Shown one piece after another: positions 35,663 through 47,435 of a DNA stretch of 64,000 nt. Source of the DNA: Apostichopus japonicus (taxonomy: Eukaryota > Echinodermata > Holothuroidea > Aspidochirotida > Stichopodidae); the NCBI RefSeq assembly GCF_037975245.1, contig NC_092576.1, forward strand, positions 5,938,001 through 6,002,000. Reading direction: 5' to 3'. The notes beneath the pieces were generated by a model, which saw nothing but the letters and a program-made list of their open reading frames with translations, ran no database searches and was not told where the DNA came from. The stretch's first letter is position 1. The number at the start of each line of letters is the position of its first letter. The position numbers and the translations under genes are program-made.

Positions 35663-36749
35663 TGTAACGCGCCGTCCTCGGTGGTGTGCGCAAGGAAGAG
35701 TGGGAATGCGGGAACACAGGAATGAGGCTGTCGACATGAGATATTAAAGTTTACCCGTTTATTTACGATCTATATACATGTCAAGATGGTGCACAGTGGT
35801 CGTGCATTACAGAGGCAATTATTAAATATGAAACCAGGTTTAAACACGTGCTCAGAAGTCGATGAAGTTAAATACAACACAGTACATTACTAATTGCTTG
35901 TCTCGGCGCGGAGGGCAGAACGATAGACGTCGGCGCTGAAGATTGGGCTATGGGGAACGGCGGCGCAGTTGGCGGAATGGTGAACGGCGGCGCAGTTGAC
36001 TGAATGGTGAACGGCGGCGCAGATGGCGGGATGGTGAATGGCGGCGCAGATGGCGGGATGGTGAACGGCGGCGCAGTTGGCGGAATGGTGAACGGCGGCG
36101 CAGATGGCGGGATGGTGAACGGCGGCGAAGTTGGCGGGATGGTGAACGGCGGCGGAGTTGAACCGAAGGAATGTAGAACCTGGTCTTCTAGGTTATTTTA
36201 CTCGTCGTCCGATCCGACCTCCTGCGATGGTCCACCGCTGTTTGCGCCAATAGATGACTCGTTCGTCTCCTAACTCATGGTCAGGATCTTTCTCCCCGTC
36301 CTAGTCCGGGCAGGGAACCAACCCTCTGGTACGAGCCAGCAGTTGCTTTTAAACAGAAACAACTTCCTATGCCTACAATGTGTGAACCTACACTTAACTC
36401 TATTAGAAACATAAACCACGCCCAGTCTACAACCACCAACCTATAAAACACGATAAAATACGACATGCGTGCTGGTTAAGATTTACCCAGACCTAACATT
36501 TTTGGTCCCTGGAAAACGTGACCTAGACGTCCTACTCAGTGACCTCCAAAATCGGGCAACATGAGAGAGTTCCCCCTTAACGTTGTTCATAACTCAAGCA
36601 AGTGACACCCCTTATAAGATTTTATCTAACAAACAATTCCCGTAAAGCGTCTAATATAATGTAAAGAATCAACCCAAGTTAAAACATTTGATTGGAGAAA
36701 ATACTTGTTAACGCTAACGACAAACAAGGAGCTTTGACGTGTCGTTACA
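35663..36749 (-). repeat. LTR of the Ty3-type element
   Basis: On the minus strand it starts TGTAACGACACG and ends GGCGCGTTACA, giving TGTAA...TTACA ends over 1087 bp. It contains a G-rich 27-bp minisatellite. The LTR side away from gag is intact, while the matching 3' LTR is absent. Confidence 0.78.
35945..36165. repeat. 27-bp minisatellite inside the LTR
   Basis: About eight units of GGTGAACGGCGGCGCAGATG plus GCGGGAT, alternating GATGGCGGG and GTTGGCGGA variants. Because 27 is a multiple of three, it gives a spurious repeat peptide with period nine (MVNGGADGG). Confidence 0.9.
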
Positions 36750-38104
36750 TCATCGTATTGTATTATAGCAACAATAGTACCTGCGCATATGCTATATCCT
36801 ATTGATAGATAGGAAAGTAAACTTCAACTCAAGTAACGGTGATAACAATGTTGTTGTGACTGAGATGAAAGTCTGCTCTTGCTGTTTGCACATATATTCC
36901 TATAACCGCTATTTAAGAAGATTGAAATGCAACACGACAGAGGCCTTGTTGCAAATGACGTAGTGAATAAATGTTTGTGGTAAAAATATGTATCCTTGTT
37001 GAGGTTATGAAGGGATAAATTGTATTTCATGACAAACTTAAAGTATGAACGTGTGAGTCATCATACATTACCGAAGGCATCTGGGAGTTACAAAAAATGG
37101 AGATTCCTTTAAAAATTAAAACAATATAATATAATCGAAGAAAAAACAGACTACTTGTAAGTAAACAACAATGTACTGCAACAGACTGCTCAAATTGCTG
37201 CAATACTTTTATATGCCTACGTCTATGATGGTGGCTTGTTCCATATGAACTTCAATATTCTTTAGTAAAGGAAACAAAAATGGGGCGCTAAGCACCAAAA
37301 CACATGGGCGGCTCATTTCAATATAGCTGGTCCTAGTAAACAAAACATCCTGAGCTAATAAATGGCACACAAGCTCAAACAAGCGAGTTCAGAGTTACGA
37401 GTGCGCATGCCCGATTCTCACTTGGGGTCAGGTCAACTGAGAATTGAATCCTCGGAAAACGTAAACAATGACAGCTTTTCATAACGATAATCGCACTAAG
37501 AATGGGTTACTGCGACATTCGGAATTTATTTCTAGTGCATATTTCGGTGTGTTTACGACTTAAAAACGTGTATAAATTGACTGAAACTACTTCATAATAA
37601 TATTGAATATAATGGAACACAGGTCCGTATCGCACGTGAAATAGTTAGTCTGATATAGGCCTACGAACGGGAAAAAGGAGTATATGTGACTGTATCCTTC
37701 GTATGGGTTACGCGACCTTACGTGGTTGCGGGTGTCTTAATGCTTCGCGGAAGTTCTAACTGATAATTTTCGGAAATGAATTTAAAATATAGCATGGAAC
37801 AAACTATTTTGCCCTTTTGTTTGTCATTATGAGCCTGAACTGTTTTTTAGAGAATATCGTTTCGTAAGCAACTCGAGTCTAAAATACTAACAGTGACACT
37901 GACAGAACTGTAGATCTAAATAGGCCTACATAACCTATCCTCATACTCGTTGCTTTTACGTCCATCAACGAACACTGCATAGTAGAGGCATTGGTATATT
38001 GTAGTTGCAACTACATGGTTTTTCATGTTAAGAAATATTAGTTCTCTTCATTTTTATGCGTGATTTAAAATAAGCTTAGTCTTATTCTTGGCATATTCCT
38101 ACTA
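36750..38104. other. Unassigned intergenic DNA
   Basis: No reading frame, terminal repeat or RNA signal that I can support. Confidence 0.45.
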
Positions 38105-38113
38105 CTTATAGGG

Positions 38114-38685
38114 GGATGTTACTGAAACGAATGACAATTGCGTTACACATAACGAATGACAATATGTTGTACACACTAAAAAATTGCGTTGACTAAAACG
38201 AATGAAAGTAAATGACAGCACAGACATTTGCTTCAACTGGATATCACAGTTCAGACTTTGCGGGTATATTAAAGCCACGCAAAAAAATCGGAAAATTGGG
38301 GTTTAAATCGCAAAAATTTGAGTTGACATTTTGCGACTGTGACCGGTGTTTTCGGTAAATTCTTGAGCAAGATGTTTGACTTGTCCTGTGGGATTTTACC
38401 CCGTGAACTTAGGGGAATTGAAAAAAAAAATTGTTGCTGTATAAACATTATTGTTTTTATTACCCCCCCCCCCAGGGCAAGGGGACGGTCGCCTCCCTGG
38501 CGGAGGTTCTTTTCCCAGACTGATCATAAAGGTGGGACCTCTTCTCTCTTATCCCTCTTATATCCACTCACCACCGTCCTTCGTTGTTATTCGTTGTCAT
38601 TCGCTGTCATTTGCGAATGATAATTAACCCTGTACAAAGTCAATTGTCATTCGGTCATTCGCTGTCATTCGTTTTTGTTTGTCCT
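38114..38685. mobile_element. MITE with 9-bp target duplication
   Basis: The direct repeat CTTATAGGG occurs at 38105-38113 and 38686-38694. The inner ends are inverted: GGATGTTACTGAAACGAATG and, in reverse complement of the right end, AGGACAAACAAAAACGAATG. Many inverted AACGAATGACA units lie subterminally. A 9-bp duplication recalls Mutator-like elements, but that assignment is inference. Confidence 0.65.
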
Positions 38686-38753
38686 CTTATAGGGTGGGTT
38701 CAATTTGTTCGAAAAGAATAAATAAAAATATTTATTTTATTTGGAGAAGAACA

Positions 38754-39302
38754 TTATAAAAAATAATAGTGGGTGGGGGATTTCCAGGGGTTATTCCAAG
38801 GAATATTATTAATACGCTGCGATGGTGTACACTCTGCCTTTAGAAAGCACAACCTTGACTCGGCAGAAATGGCATTGTAAAATATTTCCCTGAGCCACCC
38901 AGACTCTAAATAGCTGAAGACTTTACCATCTTTATAGTCCGTCATCAGTCTTTGCTTCAGTTCAATTTTATCAATACTGGTAAAATAATGCGCAATATCA
39001 ATGTACATGCAAGGCGGCAATTTTTTCATTTCAATTTCGCCTTCCCATGCAAGTGGTAAATCCGAAAGAGGATCGGGCATGGTCTTTCCTTCAACCTGAA
39101 GTACCGATGCGTAGTCATCTGCCTTTTCATTTCGCGCATCTGCTTTATTAACTTCAGCAATGTTCATCTGAACGGCAGCATACGCTAAAGCAACCAACTC
39201 TTCTTTCCGGCCATTCATCTTCAACTTTCGTTTCTTTAAAAATTCCTTCAGTCTGTCAACTTTCCAAAGTTTAAACTCTTCCAAACTTGTAGGAATATCC
39301 AT
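38754..39302 (-). CDS. SAP-domain protein, probably a truncated repetitive-family gene
   Basis: The frame begins MDIPTSLEEFKLWKVDRLKE, and residues 6-42 look like a SAP DNA-binding helix pair (LKEFLKKRKLKMNGRKEELV). Further on, ESGWLREIFYNA and FLKAECTPSQR resemble the region found before SWIM or YqaJ-type modules in repetitive invertebrate proteins. The frame ends shortly after CTPSQR with non-matching residues, so the gene is cut short or the exon ends there. Function unknown; nucleic-acid binding is inferred. Confidence 0.55.
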   Translation of the reverse strand: MDIPTSLEEFKLWKVDRLKEFLKKRKLKMNGRKEELVALAYAAVQMNIAEVNKADARNEKADDYASVLQVEGKTMPDPLSDLPLAWEGEIEMKKLPPCMYIDIAHYFTSIDKIELKQRLMTDYKDGKVFSYLESGWLREIFYNAISAESRLCFLKAECTPSQRINNIPWNNPWKSPTHYYFL

Positions 39303-40856
39303 CCCAAAGCGAAAAAAACAGTGTAAATTTAGACGTAAATTATGCGATTTCTAATGTTTACTGTAAGTGCTCGTTAAGTTAACGTGGGTACGCGAGCATA
39401 GGCTATAACTCTCGTCGCAACGAGAGTATTCTTATTTGACCTCTTGACCTCCATTGCGCAATGCAAACTCTGAACTCTCTTACTCAAAGGCTCCTAAAAG
39501 CTGTGTGGTAACTTTGGAGGACACCACAACTACGATAAATGTCCAGCATATGGTAAACCAGTGCAACAATTGCGACAAGATGTACCATTATGCAACGTGT
39601 TGTAATCAAAGAAAACAAATGACAACTTAGTGGATATCAGCACCCATGACAAAGAAGCATTCTTTATTGACGATATCTCAAAGAATGGACTCTGCTGTTT
39701 AAGTTCAGTCGCACAGACATCGGGTTCAGACTTGACCCAGATGTTCAAGTAAACAGTTTACCTGTTGCATAGCACAAATACATAACATAGATACACCAAT
39801 GACCGTAAGGTAGATTAATGATCAATGTTCTAAATTTTGCCAAAGCTTGACATAACTTTTAACAAAGATATTTACCCATCAAGTGACATATTAGGGCGGC
39901 AACATTTTAAATTTAATTCAGCTAAACGGTAAGCGCATATATCCCAAAAAGGAATAACGAAGCGTTTAATGATTATAGTTCAAAGAAACTTGTTTTGGAA
40001 TCATTTCGTAGTTACAGCTTATTAGCAACTCTTGTTTTGGGTAGTAGTGACTCCAATTTGGAATAGTAGCACCTTCCGGTTAGGGTAGTAGTAGTAACGC
40101 CGCAAAGTTATAGTAGCATCGCCGCCTGAAGTTGAAGTAGCGTCGTCTGTTGAAAATAGTAGCAGAGCCACCTTTTTACAGAATCATCTTCAGTCAGGAG
40201 TAGTAGCACGATCTGTTAAGGGTTGTAGCAAGGAGGTTCCTGGCAGAATCTCCTTGGTTGTATAGCACATCTTGTTTTGGGTAGCTTCAGATCCTGTGAT
40301 ATTTCGGCGTTCCATACGAATGATCTGTGCAACGCGTACTGTATCATTGTTTAGACTTTGTACGGTACCTAGTCCATAACTATCTCGTGATTTCTATCCG
40401 GTAATGCTGGTTCTAGTTTGTGAGGGCGATACTGTCTAGACCCAGTACACAAAGAGACGTAGCCTAGCTTACAACAGAATTGGATTTTTTAAAGTACGGA
40501 ATTGAAGTTACTATGGATTCACATTTGGCAACCTTGTGTTAAACGCTGTCGCTTTTGGAAATAGATGGTAAGTTGTAGGTTAGTGTCAGTAGGCTAGCTC
40601 TAAGTTTCGTTTTTACATAGCCTAGGCGTATGCTGCATTAGGTTGTAACGAAGTCATAGTACAGTAAGCTTGTGTACTCGCTAGTCTAACCGATCTACGA
40701 CTGGAGTAAAGGTCTGTTGTGTGCTACGTGTAATTTGGTAATCCTTGTGCAGCTTTGATATGGTATGTTTATTTCATTTATATGGCTCATAAATTGGCAA
40801 TATGAACAGTAGCTATGGTTGTATTATCGTGAATTTCATATGTAATTCCTCATAGC
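39303..40856. other. Unassigned; weak GTAGTAGC-rich stretch
   Basis: Near 40040-40250 there is an irregular series of GTAGTAGTAGTAACGCC-like units. Otherwise nothing supportable. Confidence 0.4.
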
Positions 40857-40859
40857 TTA

Positions 40860-42092
40860 AAGCCCAGTCACATCTCACCGGATTGCAATAACGGAGAGGG
40901 AACGAAGACAAAAAATGGCACTCCGTTGATGTACGTTAGTGTCCGTTTAGTATGCTGTTCTTCTCCGTCCGTCTACGTTTCATTACCGGGAGAGTCCGGT
41001 TTGTCCGGTGTCGATTTTGAACATGCATAAAACTTGGAACGGACATCCACCGAAAAATGTCTCCGTTATTTATTCGTTACTAATCCGTTAAGCTTCCGTT
41101 TAATCAGTTTCTCATGCGTTTTGTTCGTTCTGTATGCGTTTGGCATACTGTATATCTCCGTTCGTCTCTGGTTATTGCTATTGCTCACCGGATCATTAAC
41201 GGACAAAGAACGGATGAAACGTAGAAGTACAATACCAATACCGTATATTCGACGGACGCTAACGTAGAAATAACGGAAGTGCAAAGGAATAGAACTGACA
41301 ATGAACGGATAGGTAACGGACGTTACACGGAAGAAACGGAAGAACTCAGGCCAGGAAAGTATAACAGACGGACATAGAACGGAGATGCAGCGTACCTCCA
41401 CCTTGTCCACTCCAAGCGTCCCACGCCTCATTCTGCTCCTATAACCTCTACCGTCAACACCTACATCATGGACCCTTCAGAAAGATTCAAGCTTCAGAAC
41501 ACACTGTCAGCTTTATAAACACAGATGCTTATCATTGAAGCCAACATCAAGACCAATGAATAAGTCAAGAAGAGAAGGAATTAAGAGACGTGCTCGGCTT
41601 AAATGCTGGTCTAGGGCCTTGCTAGGTTCACAGAGAAGACGGCAGTTTAGTCTTTATGGCCAACTAATGCAGGAGTTGCGAATGGAAGACCAAAATCTTT
41701 CATCAACTTCATGAGGATGCCCCCTGATTTTGAGGCACTCCGGAGGCCCAGGTTTTAGACCGTTTCTTCTCCGTTGCTAGTCCGGTATGTCCGTTACTTT
41801 TCCGGTACTCCTACGTTTTGTATGTTCTTTATCCGTTAATTGTCCGTTGTAAATTCGTTACTATCCGTTGGTGTTCGTTAGTTCGTTCGTTGTTATTCCG
41901 TTGTTCATCCGTTGTTCGTCCGTTGCTGTCCGTCCCTCGTACGTTTGTAATCCGTTTTCACCGTTGAACGTCCGGTACGTTGCAACCCCCAGATGCATGC
42001 GCGACAACTTTTACCAACGGAAATAACCGGATGACTGTTTTTCGCGCGTACTCTTGTCCGTTCGTGCAATCCGGTGAGATGTGACTGGGCCT
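40860..42092 (+). mobile_element. Non-autonomous PIF/Harbinger element
   Basis: The ends AAGCCCAGTCACATCTCACC and, in reverse complement of the right end, AGGCCCAGTCACATCTCACC sit inside a TTA target duplication (40857-40859 and 42093-42095). The interior carries dozens of CCGTT/AACGG motifs and a decayed transposase N-terminus at 41556-41758. TIR, duplication and protein remnant agree. Confidence 0.82.
41556..41758 (+). pseudogene. Remnant of Harbinger transposase N-terminus
   Basis: The frame MNKSRREGIKRRARLKCWSR, LYGQLMQELRMEDQN ends at a TGA. A neighbouring frame continues INFMRMPPDFEALRRP. This is the conserved Trp/Arg block followed by the RMPPDF block, joined by a frameshift. The catalytic domain is absent. 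Confidence 0.7.
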
Positions 42093-42567
42093 TTAGTAAT
42101 ATTGATTCTAGCTTTTTTTTGCACTCAAATGAATGACCGTACTGAAATTTGATGTTCAACAGTGTTTTGCTTTATAGTAAATTTGTAGAGATTAAGTCCA
42201 TTTCTCTCTAGTTTCCACCATTCAACCCTTTGAAGTGTGTTGCATACCAGTACATTCATGTCATAGTAATTAATTAGTGACATGTGCAGTACTTACCAGT
42301 AGACACATACCTTGCATATATATTCTATTTTTAGTATATAGTGTCATTGTTACTTACCTGTTAGTAAATACCTAAAAAGTCTTATGTAAGTGTTTTAGGG
42401 GCCTGACTTTAGAATCTGTACCATCTGAATGTGCAAGCTTACTTCGAATCGGCCGAAGAACAACTGTATAATCCGGCTGAACGTGTGTGCTCGCACCGGC
42501 TTGGTTCAATAGAATAACAGTCGGTGAATAGGTGCGTCGCGTGAATGATTCACTTGAATGAGTTAAA

Positions 42568-42780
42568 GCGGTATAGGGTTAGGAAATAGGGAAATAGGGA
42601 ATAGTTAAATCCATCGATGTACGTGACGAGAGATACGTGAAGAGGGTTAGGAAATATGGTTAGGAAATAGGGTTAGGAAATAGGGTTAGGAAGTAGGGAA
42701 TAGGGTTAGGGGTTAGGAAATAGGGTTAGGAAATAGGGCTTGGAATTAGGGGTATGAAGTAGGGAATAGTGTTAGGAGAT
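42568..42780. repeat. Telomere-like minisatellite, GTTAGGAAATAGG
   Basis: Irregular 13-bp units GTTAGGAAATAGG, with GGGTTAGG variants. It resembles decayed TTAGGG sequence with an A-rich spacer. Confidence 0.8.
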
Positions 42781-43254
42781 AGAAGAACGGGAGGTGGAGA
42801 TACGGAGTGTTGACATGAATGTGGGAGAGAAATAGTAAGCTGGCTATGGATTAACAGAAATAACTATCTAGGGTGACATTATCTCGCTGGAATTAAGATA
42901 ATAAGAACGTAGTGAAGACAAATTGTTATTAAATGTAGCCTTTCATAAACACTCCCTTGGACATTTACCAAGCTAAAGTCGTCAGCTTCTCCTTCGTGGA
43001 GTCTGTCATATCTCATTGGCTTGGTTGTACAGTATTTGCTATTGAACGACTATAACTTGGATTCCAAGAGGGCATGGAACTTAACCCATTTTATTAGTTA
43101 GGAACTTAGCTACACATTTAACACTAAGGTGTGTCTTTAAACAGCTTGCATATTCATTATTTTGCTTTTGTTATATGGTAATGAATATTCAAATATGGTA
43201 ATAAAGGAAAAGTTAAGGTTACTATTTTTCTTCCAAACGCCAAATCTTCATCCG

Positions 43255-43335
43255 GCTCACAGCCTGATCGGTTAGGAGTATGCGCTATTATTAATTCGCA
43301 TACTAACATCCTGGGTTCGATTACTGCTATGTGTT
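43255..43335 (+). repeat. Degenerate tRNA-derived sequence, SINE-like
   Basis: AGCCTGATCGGTTAGGAG looks like an A box and D arm, and GGGTTCGATTACTGC like a B box. Between them a 6-bp stem TATGCG/CGCATA is in the anticodon position. Too degenerate to call a tRNA gene. Confidence 0.35.
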
Positions 43336-44019
43336 ACTCATGTTATTAATTATGTTTTCTCCTCTCTTCTCTTCATAGATATGTAGGTCTCATCCGAGAA
43401 AACGATTGAGGAAGACAGAAAGAATAGAGAGAACTACGGTTGAAGGTATGGGGGATGTGAAATGGGTACAATGAAGGGACATAAGCGCTGAAGCGAGTTT
43501 ACTATGTTCATGAAAACCGCCAAACTCTTTTAGTCCCCCAAAAATATCCAAGCCCCATTTTAAAACGCTCACCCCATCAAAAAGAGCGCCCTCTTTTAGC
43601 CTGTCGGATATCGGATGGTACGGATTCTAAATTAGTACCGTTTTAGGTACTGTTTTCTTTATAGTTGTTTCTGGGGTGGACCTTCCTGCATTTAAAGAAA
43701 TACTATGTCTTGATTGGATACTGTTTTGTATTATCATTTTGATTGGTTGAAACACTGATGACCAGCCAGGGTCAGACTGGTCATCAGGTTCTTGTAAATA
43801 GTGTTTTAGAATATAAAGCAGAGTTGCACAAAACTCCAGAGTGTGTAGGTGTCTTTTTTAATCTTTGAGTTTTCCCACTCGGTCTCTAAAAATTGTTAAT
43901 GTCAGATCGAGTTGAACAGCAACCCTAAAACAGTATATATTTAACTGTAGTAAGAAGGAAGTGCTAACGCTACCAAGCGGAATATGTGAAATTGCTCGAA
44001 TGTATGTGTAGCACTATGT
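43336..44019. other. Unassigned
   Basis: An AATATAAAGC at about 43809 could be a TATA-type box, but no gene follows that I can support. Confidence 0.35.
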
Positions 44020-44130
44020 CATGTACATATCTTATTGTGAAAGGTTACAGTACCTCTAAAAAGTACGGTGACGAACGTTACACTATGCATGCAAACCCGA
44101 GTAGCATATCGTTTTACAGCATACAATCAG
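44020..44130 (+). repeat. 5' flank of copy B shared with copy A
   Basis: Matches 2412-2512. Here it lies 3.3 kb from the first exon instead of 0.5 kb, because the foldback element and other repeats intervene. Confidence 0.65.
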
Positions 44131-44519
44131 CTTACATTCAGCATACGATCGCTTCACAAACTCTTCCTCAAAGTTCATGAACTAGCCTATGCCTATTAAG
44201 TATATATAGAATTAACTGGATGTACTCCAACTATTGCACTATAAATAACTATTGCAAACGCCGTTTAAATGGATAACATTGAGGGAACATTATATAACTG
44301 AGTTAAATTTATTGTGAAATCTTGGAATGGTTAGCCCATTTGTGAAGGAACCAAAGTATGATCAACATAGGAAGTTTGGAAAATGACAAGTTTCATTGTA
44401 AATGGTGTCTCCTACCAAACAATAGCGCGGGTTTACGTTAAAGAGACACGTTGCTATACCTAGTAAGTAAGATGGGCATCAGTGCATATCTGTTGACTTA
44501 GTAAGGACTAAAAGCTTGT

Positions 44520-46783
44520 TGGGCCATTCCGTGTCAAATCACGGATGGCTGTTGCTGCACCCTCTCCAAAAATTCCCAAATTTTTTGTATGATTGGACCA
44601 CCATGACATAAGCATATTCTGAAAATTTCAGTTGCATTGCTTTATAATTGGCCGATTTATCACACTTTGAAATTCCGCAATTTATCACCTCCATGGCATT
44701 TTGGCATTTTCTTGACTTTTGAGGTCTCATTTCTCAGCAATTAAACATTCTACTACCTTTCTATTACAGATGCCTATAGAGTCTAACCCATAGAACAGGA
44801 AAATAAAAAATTAGGCTACAAAAATATTGTCTTGTGGAGTTAGGTCAACTTAAAAGTGTCAAAATATTTAATTTTTGTACTTTTCACTAAAAAATGTGCT
44901 ATTTTGAGTGATGAATTGCTCCTAAACCATTGCTTCAGGGTACTTGATTCTTTCAGAGGTTATTATGTCTAGTACAAACATTACAAAATAATGATTACAA
45001 TGCTTTCCTAGAATATTTTTGCAAGTTGTGCAACTCTAAAGTTGCTATTTCATGCTGCGATTCAGCATGAGGTAGGGGTTTTGATGCCAATTTTTTACCA
45101 AAGTAACCATGTTAGAGGTGTCAGGGTTTATACTTTATTAATAAGTATAAAGTTCTTACACATTAACAAATTTCAGGGTTCTAGCTGTTCTCAATATTAA
45201 TTTATGAAGTTGTTAAGTTGCTCCGATGTACAAAAGAGGTCGTTTTTGACGGCCAATAACTCAAAACGCGTCAAATTAAAAAAAAATTGATAATTTTTTC
45301 TGGAAGAGATACAGTACCACCCTGTTTGTACAAAAAATTTCAGGAGGGTGTTTTGCCTTATTTTGAAATGAAAAATCCTCAAAGTTTGGGATTTTTACAA
45401 AAAAACGTTTTTGCCTGTTTTGATGTTCCATGAGTTTTGAGCCTGGGTATTGTACTGTACTTCAAGGTCATTCAGTTCAATGCTGTGCAGTTTTTAATTT
45501 CATATAACAAAATACTATTTGCAATGTACTTGTCTGCTCCTGGTTGAATTCATTTAATTAGAAGACTTATAAAATGAATTTCAACCAGTACACACATATG
45601 TATATACAGTGTGCATAGTACATACACTGTACTGAGTGTATATGTACGGAGTGCCATGAGTGCCAGAAGACTTTGTTAAAACAACACTAACACACTGTAC
45701 ATGTACACCCAGTACAGTTTTGTACTGTACATACATCTATGTACTGGTTGGAATTAATTTTATAGTAAAGTCTTCTAATTCAACCAATTGTATATGTGCA
45801 GTGTGTATATTAGTGTTAGTTTAAACATAGTCTTCTGGCACTCATGGCACTCCGTACATATACACTCAGTAGAGTGTATGTACTGTACAGGCAAAAACGT
45901 TTTTTGTAAAAATCCCAAACTTTGAGGATTTTTCATTTCAAAATAAGGCAAAACACCCTCCTGAATTTTTTTGTACAAACAGGGTGGTACTGTATCTCTT
46001 CCAGAAAAAATTATCAATTTTTTTTAATTTGACGCGTTTTGAGTTATTGGCCATCAAAAACGACCTCTTTTGTACATCGGAGCAACTTAACAACTTCATA
46101 AATTAATATTGAGAACAGCTAGAACCCTGAAATTTGTTAATGTGTAAGAACTTTATACTTATTAATAAAGTATAAACCCTGACACCTCTAACATGGTTAC
46201 TTTGGTAAAAAATTGGCATCAAAACCCCTACCTCATGCTGAATCGCAGCATGAAATAGCAACTTTAGAGTTGCACAACTTGCAAAAATATTCTAGGAAAG
46301 CATTGTAATCATTATTTTGTAATATTCGTAGTAGACATAATAACCTCTGAAAGAATCAAATACCCTGAAGCAATGGTTTAGGAACAATTCATCACTAAAA
46401 ATAGCACATTTTTTAGTGAAAAGTACAAAAATCAAATATTTTGACACTTTTAAGTTGACCTAACTCCACAAGACAATATTTTTGTAGCCTAATTTTTTAT
46501 TTCCCTGTTCTATGGGTTAGACTCTTTAGGCATCTGTAATAGAAAGGTAGTAGAATGTTCAATTACTGAGAAATGAGACCTCAAAAGTCAAGAAAATGCC
46601 AAAATGTCATGGTGGCGACAAATTGCGGAATTTCAAAGTGTGATAAATCGGCCAATTGTAAAGCAATGCAACTGAAATTTTCAGAATATGCTTATTTTAT
46701 GGTGGTCCAATCATACAATAAATTTGGGAATTTTTGGAAAGGGTGCAGCAACAGCCATCCGTGATTTGACACGGAATGACCCA
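44520..46783. mobile_element. 2.26-kb foldback palindrome
   Basis: Arms of about 900 bp (44520-45420 and 45883-46783) are near-perfect inverted copies with no net length change: each position x matches 91303-x. Outer ends are TGGGCCATTCCGTGTC and its inverse, and each end holds a small hairpin CCGTG-TCAAAT-CACGG. The 460-bp centre holds its own shorter inverted repeats. No transposase and no clear target duplication. Mirror reading frames in the arms are by-products of the palindrome. Confidence 0.85.
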
Positions 46784-47260
46784 TTAATGAGGTCACAGGT
46801 CAAACGTGAAAAACTCCCAAGTTGCAATAACTTAGCTACTATTTATTGGAATTTCGTCAAACTTGGTATGATGATATTGGTCGATAGTCTCCACACACTG
46901 ATGTGTGTTGCAATTGATATCATGCATGTTTATAAGGGGGGGGGGGGGGGGTAGCATTATTTCGTTATGAAAAGTTTGTATGCACAATAACTCAACAAGG
47001 GAATGACCAATCATTACCATACTTGGTGAGTGGGTGGCCCATAGTAAGTAGATTATCCCTGTTGATGTTGGTGCTCATTTCATGAATATTAATGAGGTCA
47101 TGGGGTCAAACGTGAAATACTCCAAATTGCAATTACTTGGCTACTATTACTAGTCGGAATTTCGTCAAACTTGGTATGATGATAATAGTAGATAGTCTTC
47201 ACACACTGATGTATGTTGCAATTGATATCAGGGCTTAGCATTACTTTGGCAACAAAAGTT
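46784..47260. repeat. Two tandem units of about 307 bp
   Basis: Both start near TTAATGAGGTCA and share GGAATTTCGTCAAACTTGGT and CACACACTGATGT. They abut the foldback right end. A G run at 46937-46950 interrupts the first unit. Confidence 0.75.
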
Positions 47261-47380
47261 TGTGAGCATAAATTACTGTTGTTGTATTAGGGCTTTGTTA
47301 GAAATTTCCCTATGAATGGAACTAATGAACAGCAGCAAGGAACCATGAAATGTTTTCATTCTGGTTTTTTTCTTTCTCAG

Positions 47381-47435
47381 ATGTCTACAACAAACCTTTT
47401 TGTGATCCCTGCTATCCTTTGGTGCATTTTAAGTG
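47381..47435 (+). CDS. Copy B exon 1: signal peptide
   Basis: MSTTNLFVIPAILWCILSG, ending at a GTAAGA donor in phase 1. It is the only signal exon for the four V exons, which argues for exon duplication within one gene rather than four genes. Confidence 0.77.

Larger units (their letters stand above)
33861..36749 (-). mobile_element. 5' fragment of a Ty3-type LTR retrotransposon
   Basis: On the minus strand: LTR (36749-35663), an adjacent leader with TGGTGGCAGCGGTGGG that probably serves as primer site, a short Gag with a CCHC knuckle, a retropepsin, and the beginning of the reverse transcriptase. The sequence breaks off near 33890, and no 3' LTR was found in the window. The coding part has frame changes. 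This is an incomplete, inactive element. Confidence 0.83.

Noticed and set aside
35945-36165. CRISPR-like regular repeats, also at 16.7, 55.9 and 63.0 kb
   Set aside because: Contiguous tandem units without unique spacers, in a eukaryotic genome.
36004-36273. Frame with a MVNGGADGG repeat peptide
   Set aside because: It is a 27-bp minisatellite inside an LTR; period divisible by three keeps the frame open by chance.
41034-41431. Overlapping frames on both strands in the CCGTT-rich region
   Set aside because: Low-complexity interior of a Harbinger derivative; only the 41556-41758 segment shows protein similarity.
44539-46764. Mirror reading frames in both arms starting MRPQKSRKCQN
   Set aside because: They exist only because the foldback arms are identical. 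No domain, splice site or codon bias supports a gene.
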